In this document: piece after piece, positions 36,114-43,132 of the stretch
How the letters are laid out: each line of letters begins with the position of its first letter
How positions within the stretch are numbered: the first letter of the stretch is position 1
Assembly: GCF_014698305.1 (NCBI RefSeq)
Contig: NZ_JACJST010000014.1
Span: forward strand, 104,693 to 168,692
DNA length: 64,000 nucleotides
Direction of reading: 5' to 3'
Origin: Anabaena lutea FACHB-196
GTDB lineage: Bacteria > Cyanobacteriota > Cyanobacteriia > Cyanobacteriales > Nostocaceae
The notes under the pieces: generated by a model
Told to the model about the DNA's origin: nothing
The model's database searches: none
What the model saw: the letters and a program-made list of their open reading frames with translations, nothing else
Program-made: the position numbers and the translations under genes

Positions 36114-37410
36114 TAGATTCACCGATGATTTGACTTAAATTACCAATAAAAGGAATAGCGCCATACCTACCTTTGATGTAGTCACTTTCAAATGAGGCAT
36201 CATTTCTAATTTTATATTCAACTAGGGAATATAAATCTGTAGCACCATATTTATTTTTTTCGGTAAACCAAATCTGATCTCTACGAAAGAGTTTGTTACT
36301 CAGCAAGTTTGTATCGTGAGTCATAAAAATTATTTGTGCATTGTTATAATTGGTTACTTTTGAGTTAAATAATTCAACAATTGCCTTACTAATCAAAGGG
36401 TGAAGTCTCGCATCAAATTCATCAAATATCAAAATTTTACCATCTTTAAGAGTATCTACTAAAGGACCAGCAATAGCAACTATTTTTTTAGTTCCTTCAG
36501 ATTCTTGATCTTCTAAATTAAATAATTCCATAGAAACATAATTACCCTGTTCATCAAATTTTTGATGCAAAGTATTAACTGTAGTTGATTTATGAGGTCC
36601 ACTTTTTAAAATAAGTTTTTTCAATTCATCTGGTATCTCTTTAGGAAAAGAATCAGGAGTAATTACTGTTTCCTTTACGTTTAATTCTCTAATACCTAAA
36701 TCTAATCTTTTTATTAATTGAAGAATTTCCTCTTTATTAATATTATTTTCTGCTAAACAGCTTACCGTATAATCTAAATAACCTTTATCATGCAAGCCCG
36801 ACACGATTTGCAGTTTTCTAGTGAGCCAATTTAGTATATTTTCTGCTATTTCAACATTAAACTGAGCCGCTACTGAAAGAAAAAGTGCATTGTGCCTAGT
36901 TTTTGGATAAATACCCTCAGCTTTGAACCTTTTAGATAAATTAAATGTAATAGGATTTCCATCATAACCCCGTTCAAAAAGCCGAGTTTCTCTTGTTTTT
37001 GGAACAACAAATAACCATTCTGAAATTACACTTTCTTGGGTAGCTTCAAAACCATATCTATACTTTTTCCCATCTAATATAAACACAATCTCAAAAAAAG
37101 ATGGCTCCACTTCAGTTTCTGTACTTAACCCAAATGGTTCAACTCCTATTTTTTCTGTACTTTGAGTTTCTTTAGAGGAGTTAATCATAAACCATTTCAT
37201 AAACTTGATTGCTTTTGCTAGATTGCTTTTACCACTAGCATTAGCCCCATAAACCGCAGCACTTTTGAGTAATTTAAGTTCATCGTCTACTGCAAAAACA
37301 TTGTTATCATCAAGTTCTTTTTCTTTAGCGACAATATTAGCAGCTACCATACTAAAAGTGACTTTATCTTTAAATGATCTGTAATTACCAATACTAAACT
37401 CTATGAGCAT
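36106..37410 (-). CDS. RloA-like AAA/ABC-type ATPase
   Basis: A 434-residue ATPase of the AAA_15/AAA_21 (RloA, OLD-like) group. It starts with FSIGNYRSFKDKVTFSM, has Walker A YGANASGKSNLAKAI, a signature-like ESEGTKKIVAIAG, Walker B ILIFDEFDARLHP and a switch FMTHDTNLLS. It has a perfect Shine-Dalgarno sequence (AGGAGGT) five bases from ATG 37410 and a 15-bp palindrome upstream at 37440. Paired with the overlapping RloB-like gene, it is a likely defence module, ATP-dependent sensor plus effector. A defence role here is inference from the family. Confidence 0.85.
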   Translation of the reverse strand: MLIEFSIGNYRSFKDKVTFSMVAANIVAKEKELDDNNVFAVDDELKLLKSAAVYGANASGKSNLAKAIKFMKWFMINSSKETQSTEKIGVEPFGLSTETEVEPSFFEIVFILDGKKYRYGFEATQESVISEWLFVVPKTRETRLFERGYDGNPITFNLSKRFKAEGIYPKTRHNALFLSVAAQFNVEIAENILNWLTRKLQIVSGLHDKGYLDYTVSCLAENNINKEEILQLIKRLDLGIRELNVKETVITPDSFPKEIPDELKKLILKSGPHKSTTVNTLHQKFDEQGNYVSMELFNLEDQESEGTKKIVAIAGPLVDTLKDGKILIFDEFDARLHPLISKAIVELFNSKVTNYNNAQIIFMTHDTNLLSNKLFRRDQIWFTEKNKYGATDLYSLVEYKIRNDASFESDYIKGRYGAIPFIGNLSQIIGESNA

Positions 37411-37439
37411 AGCAACCTCCTACATTTAAACAGCATATT

Positions 37440-37454
37440 TGTGAAATTTTCACA
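37440..37454. promoter_or_regulatory. palindrome upstream of the RloA-like gene
   Basis: TGTGAAATTTTCACA has perfect 7-bp arms around one base and lies 30 bp before the ATPase start. It resembles a CRP-type half-site pair, but the spacer is one base shorter than TGTGA-N6-TCACA. It may be an operator for the defence-like pair. Confidence 0.4.
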
Positions 37455-37519
37455 TATATATAATTTAAGCATAGCGGATATCAAGTTATATGAGCTAATT
37501 TTAATATTTTTCACATTAC

Positions 37520-38830
37520 TTACTCATCTTTAATATCATCAGATTGTTCAGATTTTACCTGTTTATAAGTAGCCACAGTCAGCCCTTCTTCCAAATGCAC
37601 AGAAGAATATTTATTCAAACCAATACGCTGTGCAGTGTAAATTCCTGAATGTCCTGAAAATAAATAACTCACCACACAGCCAATACCAATATATACACCC
37701 GATTCCAGTCCAAAGAGTTCAATTCCCATTAAGGTGGAAGCTATAGGTGTATTCGCTGCACCAGCAAACACACCGACAAATCCCATTCCGGCTAATAGTG
37801 GTGTGGGTAGCGCTAAAAGTAACGATAAAGCATTACCTAAAGTTGCACCAATAAAAAACAGCGGTGTCACTTCCCCTCCTTTAAAACCTGCACCTAAAGT
37901 TAAAGCAGTAAGACACAATTTGGCTGCAAAATCCCCAGGAGGTAACTGAGTGTAAAAAGAATCGACGATAGTTGGAATACCAAGTCCAATATATTTAGTT
38001 GTACCACTCAAACCAACAATTGCGGCTATCATTGCACCACCAATTAATGGACGCATTGGGGGATAGGATATCTTGACTTTAAATAAATGATTGATTTTAT
38101 GTGTTAAATGAGCAAAAAGTCTCGCCACAATTCCAAAAATTGCGCCGGCAATAATCGCAGATATAAACCCCAAAATTGTAATTGAGGGAATAATTGGAGC
38201 GTGTCGGTATGCTGTATGATGTAAACCCCATAGCAAAGTTACTTGATTCCCAACAATCGCTGCAATTAATGAGGGGAAAAGAGCATCATAATGAATTTTA
38301 CCAATTGCTAAAACTTCCAAACCAAACAAGGTTCCAGCTAAAGGAGTACCGAAAACTGAAGCAAATCCGCCGCTGATACCTGCTGTTAGCAAAATTCGCC
38401 GACTTGCTCCTTTAAAGTGCCATATTTTAGTTAACTGATCTGCCAGAGAAGCCCCCATTTGCAATGCTGTACCTTCGCGTCCGGCTGAACCACCAAATAA
38501 ATGAGTAATGTCTGCTCCTAGTAGAACTAGAGGAGCCATGCGAAAGGGAATTATATCTTTAGGATTATGGATTTCTTCCAGTAAAAGATTATTTCCTGCT
38601 TCTACAGTCTGACCAAATCGATGGTAAATTAAACCGCTCAAGAAGCCAGCTAATGGCAGCAATACGATAATCCACTTATGAGCTTCGCGCCAATCTGTTG
38701 CCCATTCTAATGATGCTAAAAGAGCAGCAGAAGCAGTGCCAGCAAATATGCCAATTACAAAGGAAATGGGCAACCACTTAATTAGATGAGGTAAGGCAGT
38801 AAATATTTCAAATTGATGCAGGTATTTCAT
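37520..38830 (-). CDS. CLC-family channel/antiporter, fluoride (CLC-F) type
   Basis: A 436-residue CLC membrane protein with about ten or more helices. The glutamate-gate motif reads GREGT (117-121) rather than the chloride-type GREGP, and the first anion-site loop reads GNNLLLE (79-85) with Asn instead of Ser. Both features are known for CLC-F proteins that export F- in exchange for H+. GFKGGEVTPLFFIGA is the second conserved helix end. The start ATG directly follows the stop of the upstream antiporter (TAAATG). The riboswitch ahead of the operon supports fluoride as substrate. Confidence 0.88.
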   Translation of the reverse strand: MKYLHQFEIFTALPHLIKWLPISFVIGIFAGTASAALLASLEWATDWREAHKWIIVLLPLAGFLSGLIYHRFGQTVEAGNNLLLEEIHNPKDIIPFRMAPLVLLGADITHLFGGSAGREGTALQMGASLADQLTKIWHFKGASRRILLTAGISGGFASVFGTPLAGTLFGLEVLAIGKIHYDALFPSLIAAIVGNQVTLLWGLHHTAYRHAPIIPSITILGFISAIIAGAIFGIVARLFAHLTHKINHLFKVKISYPPMRPLIGGAMIAAIVGLSGTTKYIGLGIPTIVDSFYTQLPPGDFAAKLCLTALTLGAGFKGGEVTPLFFIGATLGNALSLLLALPTPLLAGMGFVGVFAGAANTPIASTLMGIELFGLESGVYIGIGCVVSYLFSGHSGIYTAQRIGLNKYSSVHLEEGLTVATYKQVKSEQSDDIKDE

Positions 38831-40468
38831 TTACTTAAAAGAGATATTTTTACGATTCTCCAGCAAGATTACAGGTATGGGACTTGCTTCTAATACTGCT
38901 TGGGATACTGAACCAATCAGCACTTGTTCCCAAGGTTGATGTCCGCGTTTTCCCATGACAATTGCAGTGACATGATACTCTTGGGCGATGCGAATAATTT
39001 CTTCGGGAACTGCGCCGGTAACGGTTAAAAACTCATATTTAATATCTGATAGCAGCTTTTTAGTTTGTTGCTGTAATTGTTGAATAGCTTGCTCGTTTGC
39101 GGTGTTAACTACGTGTAAAACGATCGCATCTCCATGACTCCGACGGGCTAAATCTGCTACCTTTGTCAAGACTTCTGTCGCTAAATCTGAGGTATCCACC
39201 GCTGCGAGTAACAGGGTATGGGTAGCAACTGTAACCTTTGTGGGATCTACTTCTCCCCTGGTTAATAATTTGGGTGCAAAAGCCATAGTTGCCCAAGCCC
39301 CTATTGGTGCAGTGGTTATAATCGAAAGGGCAGCGATCGCTAAAATGATCTCTCCTCCTTCTATTCCTTGCGCTAGGGGAATCGCCCCAATCGCCGCTTG
39401 TACAGTGGCTTTCGCTGAGTTTCCTGGTAGTAAAAACAGTCTTTCGCGCCAATTCCAATTACTACCTAAAGTCGATAAATACCAGCCTACCGTGCGCCCG
39501 ATAAATAAACCAATGGCCAGAATTAACAGGCCGGGTAACAGTATATTACCCAATACTTGCAGTTGAATACTTGCACCCAACAACACAAACAGGAAAATCT
39601 CAGCTACTACCCATAAACTATCAAACCCACCCCGCAAGCGTCGCGCTAAAGGTGCATCTAATTCAATTAAGAAAAATCCTAAGGCCATTGTCGCTAAATA
39701 ACCGGAAAAGTAAGGTAGGATATGAGCGACAATTACCAACAACAAAGCTAACCCAGCCGCAATAATCGTATCTTGAACGGCATTTTGAGTCCAATTTTGT
39801 GTGGTTAATAGAGAAACTAACAACTTTGCTGCTAAGTAACCCAACAACAACCCCAAGCATATCTGCATGATAATTTGCAGTGGGAGTAATTGCAGCGCAT
39901 TTAAAGTCAAACTCCCAAACAGCGTAATTTGTTCAACTCCTCCTTTACCCAAAAAACTTAGTAAAAGGCTAAAAACTAATAACAGCAAGACATCAGATAA
40001 AGCGCTACCAGTTAAAATTGCATCGGGAATACCTTTGGTGACACCCCAACCTAAACTTTTTAGTCTCAGCATTCCTGGAACGATTACAGCGGGAGATTCA
40101 GCGCCAATTACACAGCCTAACAGCAAGCCAGTGGGAAAGTCTAACTGAAAAATTACCATAGAAGCGAGGGAAATAGCGATCGCTTCCGTAGTCGCAGGTA
40201 AAAAACCCAAACGCAGCGCCACAGTTCCCTGTTGAGCCAGTTTTTCTCTATCTAACCCTAGCCCAGCTTTCATCAAAATAATCATTACTGCCACAGTTCT
40301 TAACTCATCGGCAGCATTTAACACATCTGTGCTGATAACATTCCCTACTTGAGAACCAAGTAAAATCCCCACCAAAATCATCCCCAGTAACGGCGGAGTG
40401 CCTAAACGACGGGCAATTTGTCCGCTAAAATAGCCCATCAATAAAATCCAAATTATACTGAATAACAT
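38831..40468 (-). CDS. CPA2-type cation/proton antiporter with C-terminal USP domain
   Basis: A 545-residue protein. The N-terminal 390 residues are a Na+/H+ exchanger-type domain with about twelve spans (GTPPLLGMILVGILLGSQVG, AGLGLDREKL, LGASIQLQVLG). The C-terminal 140 residues form a universal stress protein domain with the ATP-binding motif GKRGHQPWEQVLIGS (G-x2-G-x9-G-S). It is the first gene after a fluoride riboswitch and is coupled to a CLC-F gene. It may restore proton or cation balance during fluoride export or be a fluoride exporter itself; that is inference. Confidence 0.88.
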   Translation of the reverse strand: MLFSIIWILLMGYFSGQIARRLGTPPLLGMILVGILLGSQVGNVISTDVLNAADELRTVAVMIILMKAGLGLDREKLAQQGTVALRLGFLPATTEAIAISLASMVIFQLDFPTGLLLGCVIGAESPAVIVPGMLRLKSLGWGVTKGIPDAILTGSALSDVLLLLVFSLLLSFLGKGGVEQITLFGSLTLNALQLLPLQIIMQICLGLLLGYLAAKLLVSLLTTQNWTQNAVQDTIIAAGLALLLVIVAHILPYFSGYLATMALGFFLIELDAPLARRLRGGFDSLWVVAEIFLFVLLGASIQLQVLGNILLPGLLILAIGLFIGRTVGWYLSTLGSNWNWRERLFLLPGNSAKATVQAAIGAIPLAQGIEGGEIILAIAALSIITTAPIGAWATMAFAPKLLTRGEVDPTKVTVATHTLLLAAVDTSDLATEVLTKVADLARRSHGDAIVLHVVNTANEQAIQQLQQQTKKLLSDIKYEFLTVTGAVPEEIIRIAQEYHVTAIVMGKRGHQPWEQVLIGSVSQAVLEASPIPVILLENRKNISFK

Positions 40469-40469
40469 T

Positions 40470-40523
40470 CCTAACTCCTGAAAGTGCGATTTGTAGATAG
40501 ATACTTTCTACAGGGGAGTTAGG
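40470..40523 (-). promoter_or_regulatory. Shine-Dalgarno sequestering expression platform
   Basis: On the minus strand CCTAACTCC (plus 40515-40523) is perfectly complementary to GGAGTTAGG (plus 40470-40478), which contains the Shine-Dalgarno sequence of the antiporter ATG at 40468. The loop between them contains its own hairpin (TGTAGA with TCTACA). Pairing would hide the ribosome-binding site, so the fluoride switch probably acts on translation. Confidence 0.7.
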
Positions 40524-40562
40524 TTTTAGCCATAGCCTACTCTCCCGCAGCCAGTCGGAAAA

Positions 40563-40612
40563 GTAGGAACTATCAGCCTTTCAAAAGGCGGTTTTGGCGA
40601 GTTCCATCGCCG
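40563..40612 (-). ncRNA. crcB RNA: fluoride riboswitch aptamer (crcB motif)
   Basis: The minus strand reads GGCGATGGAACTCGCC, then AAAACCGCC, TTTTGAAA and GGCTGATAGTTCCTAC. This matches the crcB consensus: GGCGAUG..., a pseudoknot between the 5' GGCG and the later CGCC, a GCC/GGC stem with a short loop, then GGCUGAU and a closing strand. GGAAC pairs with GTTCC to form P1. It precedes an antiporter and a CLC-F gene, both typical of fluoride regulons. A downstream alternative stem (CCTACTTTTCC with GGGAGAGTAGG) could compete with P1. Confidence 0.9.
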
Positions 40613-40663
40613 TTAATATCTTTATCTACACTACATCATTTTGTCTTTAGTTAAAGCAGAATT

Positions 40664-40730
40664 CAGGAGTCAGGAGACGCTACGCAGACCTCCGGTTCAG
40701 GAGACGCTACGCAGACCTCCGGTTCAGGAG
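40664..40730. repeat. 27-bp tandem repeat (two copies) with CAGGAG boundaries
   Basis: Two exact tandem copies of a 27-mer (CAGGAGACGCTACGCAGACC plus TCCGGTT; 40671-40697 and 40698-40724), flanked by CAGGAG on both sides. Single copies occur at 53204-53243 and, inverted, within 50846-50912. This is a dispersed short repeat of filamentous cyanobacteria. Confidence 0.85.
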
Positions 40731-40754
40731 TAAAACTGGCTTGGTGTATAGGTT

Positions 40755-40796
40755 TCAATTTTGATTCTGTACCTCATTGATCTGCAATCTGCTGTA
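40755..40796. repeat. dispersed 42-bp repeat, copy 1
   Basis: The segment containing GATTCTGTACCTCATT and TGCAATCTGCTGTA recurs inverted at about 49139-49181 with roughly four differences. It lies between the 27-mer repeat and the htpX start. The rest of the 40469-40982 spacer holds the riboswitch and AT-rich sequence. Confidence 0.65.
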
Positions 40797-40982
40797 TCCA
40801 CATTTATATGCCTAATTCGTTGATGTTTTCCAATTATCAGCGAGAAAACCGTACTCCAATAACAGGTTTTCATCACTGTACCTCAAAGTTGAACTCGATA
40901 CAATCAAGGAGTGGCTAAAAAGATGCTGTTTTCCAAACTAAGTTAAACAAATTAACACAGCATAAGTAGGAGAGTTATCAAT

Positions 40983-41846
40983 ATGGGAAATCAACTGAAA
41001 ACCGCTATGTTACTGGCTACTCTGAGTGGCTTATTGATAGCAATTAGTTATTGGGTGATTGGTGGTACGGGAGGTTTGATCATAGGCATTGGGTTAGCAG
41101 CAGTTACTAACCTGTTTTCTTGGTATCAATCTGATAAAATTGCCTTAGCTGTTTATCATGCCCAACCTGTTAGCGAAGCCCAAGCACCAGGACTTTATCG
41201 CATGGTAGAAAGACTATCAGCCCGTGCTAATATCCCCATGCCAGGAGTTTACATTGTTCCTGGACAAACTGCCAACGCTTTCGCTACAGGAAGAGATCCA
41301 GAACACGCTGCTGTAGCTGTCACTGAAGGGATTTTGAACATCCTCCCAGAGGAAGAATTAGAAGGTGTGATTGCTCATGAACTTACCCACATTATTAATC
41401 GTGATACCTTAACTCAAGCAGTTGCTGCAACTGTCGCCGGTGCGATTTCTTTCCTTGCACAAATGTTGAGTTATAGCCTCTGGTTTGGTGGCGGTTCACG
41501 GGATAATGAAAGAGGCGGAAATCCTTTAGGAGTGCTGGCAACAGTCATGCTTGCACCCATAGCAGCGACAATTATTCAGTTAGCAATATCCCGCACCAGA
41601 GAATTTTCTGCTGATGCTGGTGCTGCTAAATTAACAGGTAATCCCCGCGCTTTAGCTAGGGCGTTGCAACGGTTAGAATCTATAGCCAAACAAATGCCTT
41701 TGAATGCTAATCCAGCTTTTGAACCATTATTAATTATTCATCCCATTTCTGGACAGTTTTTGGGGAATCTTTTCTCTAGTCACCCAGCCACTGAAGCGCG
41801 TGTGGCAGCGTTACTTCAATTAGAAGGCCAACTTATTAGTCGTTGA
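40983..41846 (+). CDS. htpX: M48 family zinc metalloprotease HtpX
   Basis: A 287-residue inner-membrane protease that degrades damaged membrane proteins. Two N-terminal membrane spans (to about residue 48) precede the zinc motif HELTH (132-136). The third-ligand region is TREFSADAGAAKL, with two further spans near 145-200. The conserved ending HPATEARVAALLQLE is present. Length is normal. An AGGAGAG sequence lies just upstream of the ATG. Monocistronic, or followed loosely by a hypothetical gene 120 bp downstream. Confidence 0.95.
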   Translation: MGNQLKTAMLLATLSGLLIAISYWVIGGTGGLIIGIGLAAVTNLFSWYQSDKIALAVYHAQPVSEAQAPGLYRMVERLSARANIPMPGVYIVPGQTANAFATGRDPEHAAVAVTEGILNILPEEELEGVIAHELTHIINRDTLTQAVAATVAGAISFLAQMLSYSLWFGGGSRDNERGGNPLGVLATVMLAPIAATIIQLAISRTREFSADAGAAKLTGNPRALARALQRLESIAKQMPLNANPAFEPLLIIHPISGQFLGNLFSSHPATEARVAALLQLEGQLISR

Positions 41847-41965
41847 TAATCTGTCTTTGGTCATAAGTATCTTGGCAAATCCCCAATTAACTAATGACCA
41901 AATTATGATCATTATAGGTGCAATGTTCATCCGCAAGTAAACTTTACCAACAGGATGTGGCAACC

Positions 41966-42367
41966 ATGACTACTAACAACATCGAATCTATAGAAATCGT
42001 AGAAATTAGTCTTGAAACCAGGGAAAACGGACACACCGATGAAGTTAAGCAGGAAACTACAGCACTATTGGAAGCGATTAAAAAACGCGCCCAAGCTGAA
42101 GCTGAATCTGCTGGTACTCTCACCCGTGAAACCTATTTAAATGCTGTGCGTCAAGCACGGGAAGTAATTGAAAGAGACAAACTCATTGAACGCGCTAGCG
42201 AAGCGCTCCGTAGGAATCGCTTAGAATATTCTTGGGCGAGAATTCAAGAAGAATTGGAAAGAAATTGGTACTTACTGTCTAAAGATATCGCAGATTTTAG
42301 CGATCGCTGCCAAAATGCCGCTAAAGCCGCCTGGGAAGCCTTTAACGCCCCTCGTCCTCAAGATTAA
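41966..42367 (+). CDS. conserved hypothetical protein, helical
   Basis: About 133 residues from ATG 41966 (MTTNNIESIEIVEISL); an earlier ATG at 41918 gives an unlikely leader. The protein is acidic at the N-terminus, then mostly helical and charged (TRETYLNAVRQAREVIERDKL, QEELERNWYLLSKDIADF), with no membrane span. It ends NAPRPQD. The codons for ERASEALRRNR fall in a palindromic segment (CGCGCTAGCGAAGCGCTCCG, 42191-42210) that resembles a dispersed repeat. I do not recognise a domain. Confidence 0.65.
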   Translation: MTTNNIESIEIVEISLETRENGHTDEVKQETTALLEAIKKRAQAEAESAGTLTRETYLNAVRQAREVIERDKLIERASEALRRNRLEYSWARIQEELERNWYLLSKDIADFSDRCQNAAKAAWEAFNAPRPQD

Positions 42368-42411
42368 TCATCACAATATGTAGGGATATAGTAGGATGAC
42401 TGTATCCCTCA

Positions 42412-42987
42412 TCAAAAAATTGGTTGTAAATCTAAAACCAAACCGGGTAATACATCCTCTCCAGATAAACTTGTCGGAGATTGTAAAACTTCTACTTCTT
42501 GATTTTGGCGATAAATTTCTACTTGTTTATCTTGAGGATTAATTAACCAACCTAAACGCAAACCATTATTAATATACTCTCGCATTTTTGCTTGCGTATC
42601 TGCTAAATCATCGCTTTCCGAAACTAATTCAATCACAAAATCAGGACATAAAGGCAGAAACTTTTTTCTTTGTTCTGGTGTGAGTGCATTCCATCTTTCT
42701 ATTTTTATCCAAGACACATCGGGGGAACGAGTACCACCCTTTGGTAATTTAAACCCGGTGGAAGAATCAAAAGCTTTTCCTAAATTATTTGTTCGATTCC
42801 AAAATCCTAAATCAATATACATTTCAAAATTGCGATTTCCGGTTTCTCCTCCCGTTGGTGACATAACAACTAATTCCCCTTCAGATGATAATTCTAAACG
42901 TAAATCTTTATTAGCATCAACTATTTCCACAAATTCATCATCTGTGAATTTTAATGATTTTGGTATTTGTAAAGTTACAGAAGTCAT
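42412..42987 (-). CDS. Uma2 family (DUF820) putative endonuclease
   Basis: A 191-residue member of the large cyanobacterial Uma2/DUF820 family with a PD-(D/E)xK-like fold. Visible marks are RLELSSEGELVVMSPTGGETG, the catalytic-type stretch RSPDVSWIKIERW, PDFVIELVSESDDLADTQAKM and GLRLGWLINPQDKQVEIYR. Biological role unknown; such genes are highly multiplied in Nostoc genomes and may be mobile or regulatory. Stand-alone, facing the hypothetical upstream gene. Confidence 0.92.
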   Translation of the reverse strand: MTSVTLQIPKSLKFTDDEFVEIVDANKDLRLELSSEGELVVMSPTGGETGNRNFEMYIDLGFWNRTNNLGKAFDSSTGFKLPKGGTRSPDVSWIKIERWNALTPEQRKKFLPLCPDFVIELVSESDDLADTQAKMREYINNGLRLGWLINPQDKQVEIYRQNQEVEVLQSPTSLSGEDVLPGLVLDLQPIF

Positions 42988-43020
42988 GATTCATACCTCG
43001 TGACTATATCATCATGTTTT

Positions 43021-43092
43021 GATCCCCCCTAACCCCCCTTAAAAAGGGGGGAACCGGAATTAAAATCCTCGTTCCCAGTTAGAGACTGGGAA
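43021..43092. repeat. palindromic repeats between Uma2 and pentapeptide genes
   Basis: GATCCCCCCTAACCCCCCTT followed by AAAAAGGGGGG resembles the interior palindrome of the MITE at 1677 but lacks its ends. Next, TTCCCAGT (43072-43079) and ACTGGGAA (43085-43092) form an 8-bp stem. The second could terminate the pentapeptide gene transcript. Confidence 0.5.
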
Positions 43093-43132
43093 TGCTCTCC
43101 AGGAGGTTCTACCTCCCATCATATCGGCATTT

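Noticed and set aside
40664..40730. Possible CRISPR repeats
   Set aside because: Two copies directly adjacent with no spacers; it is a tandem repeat of a dispersed family.
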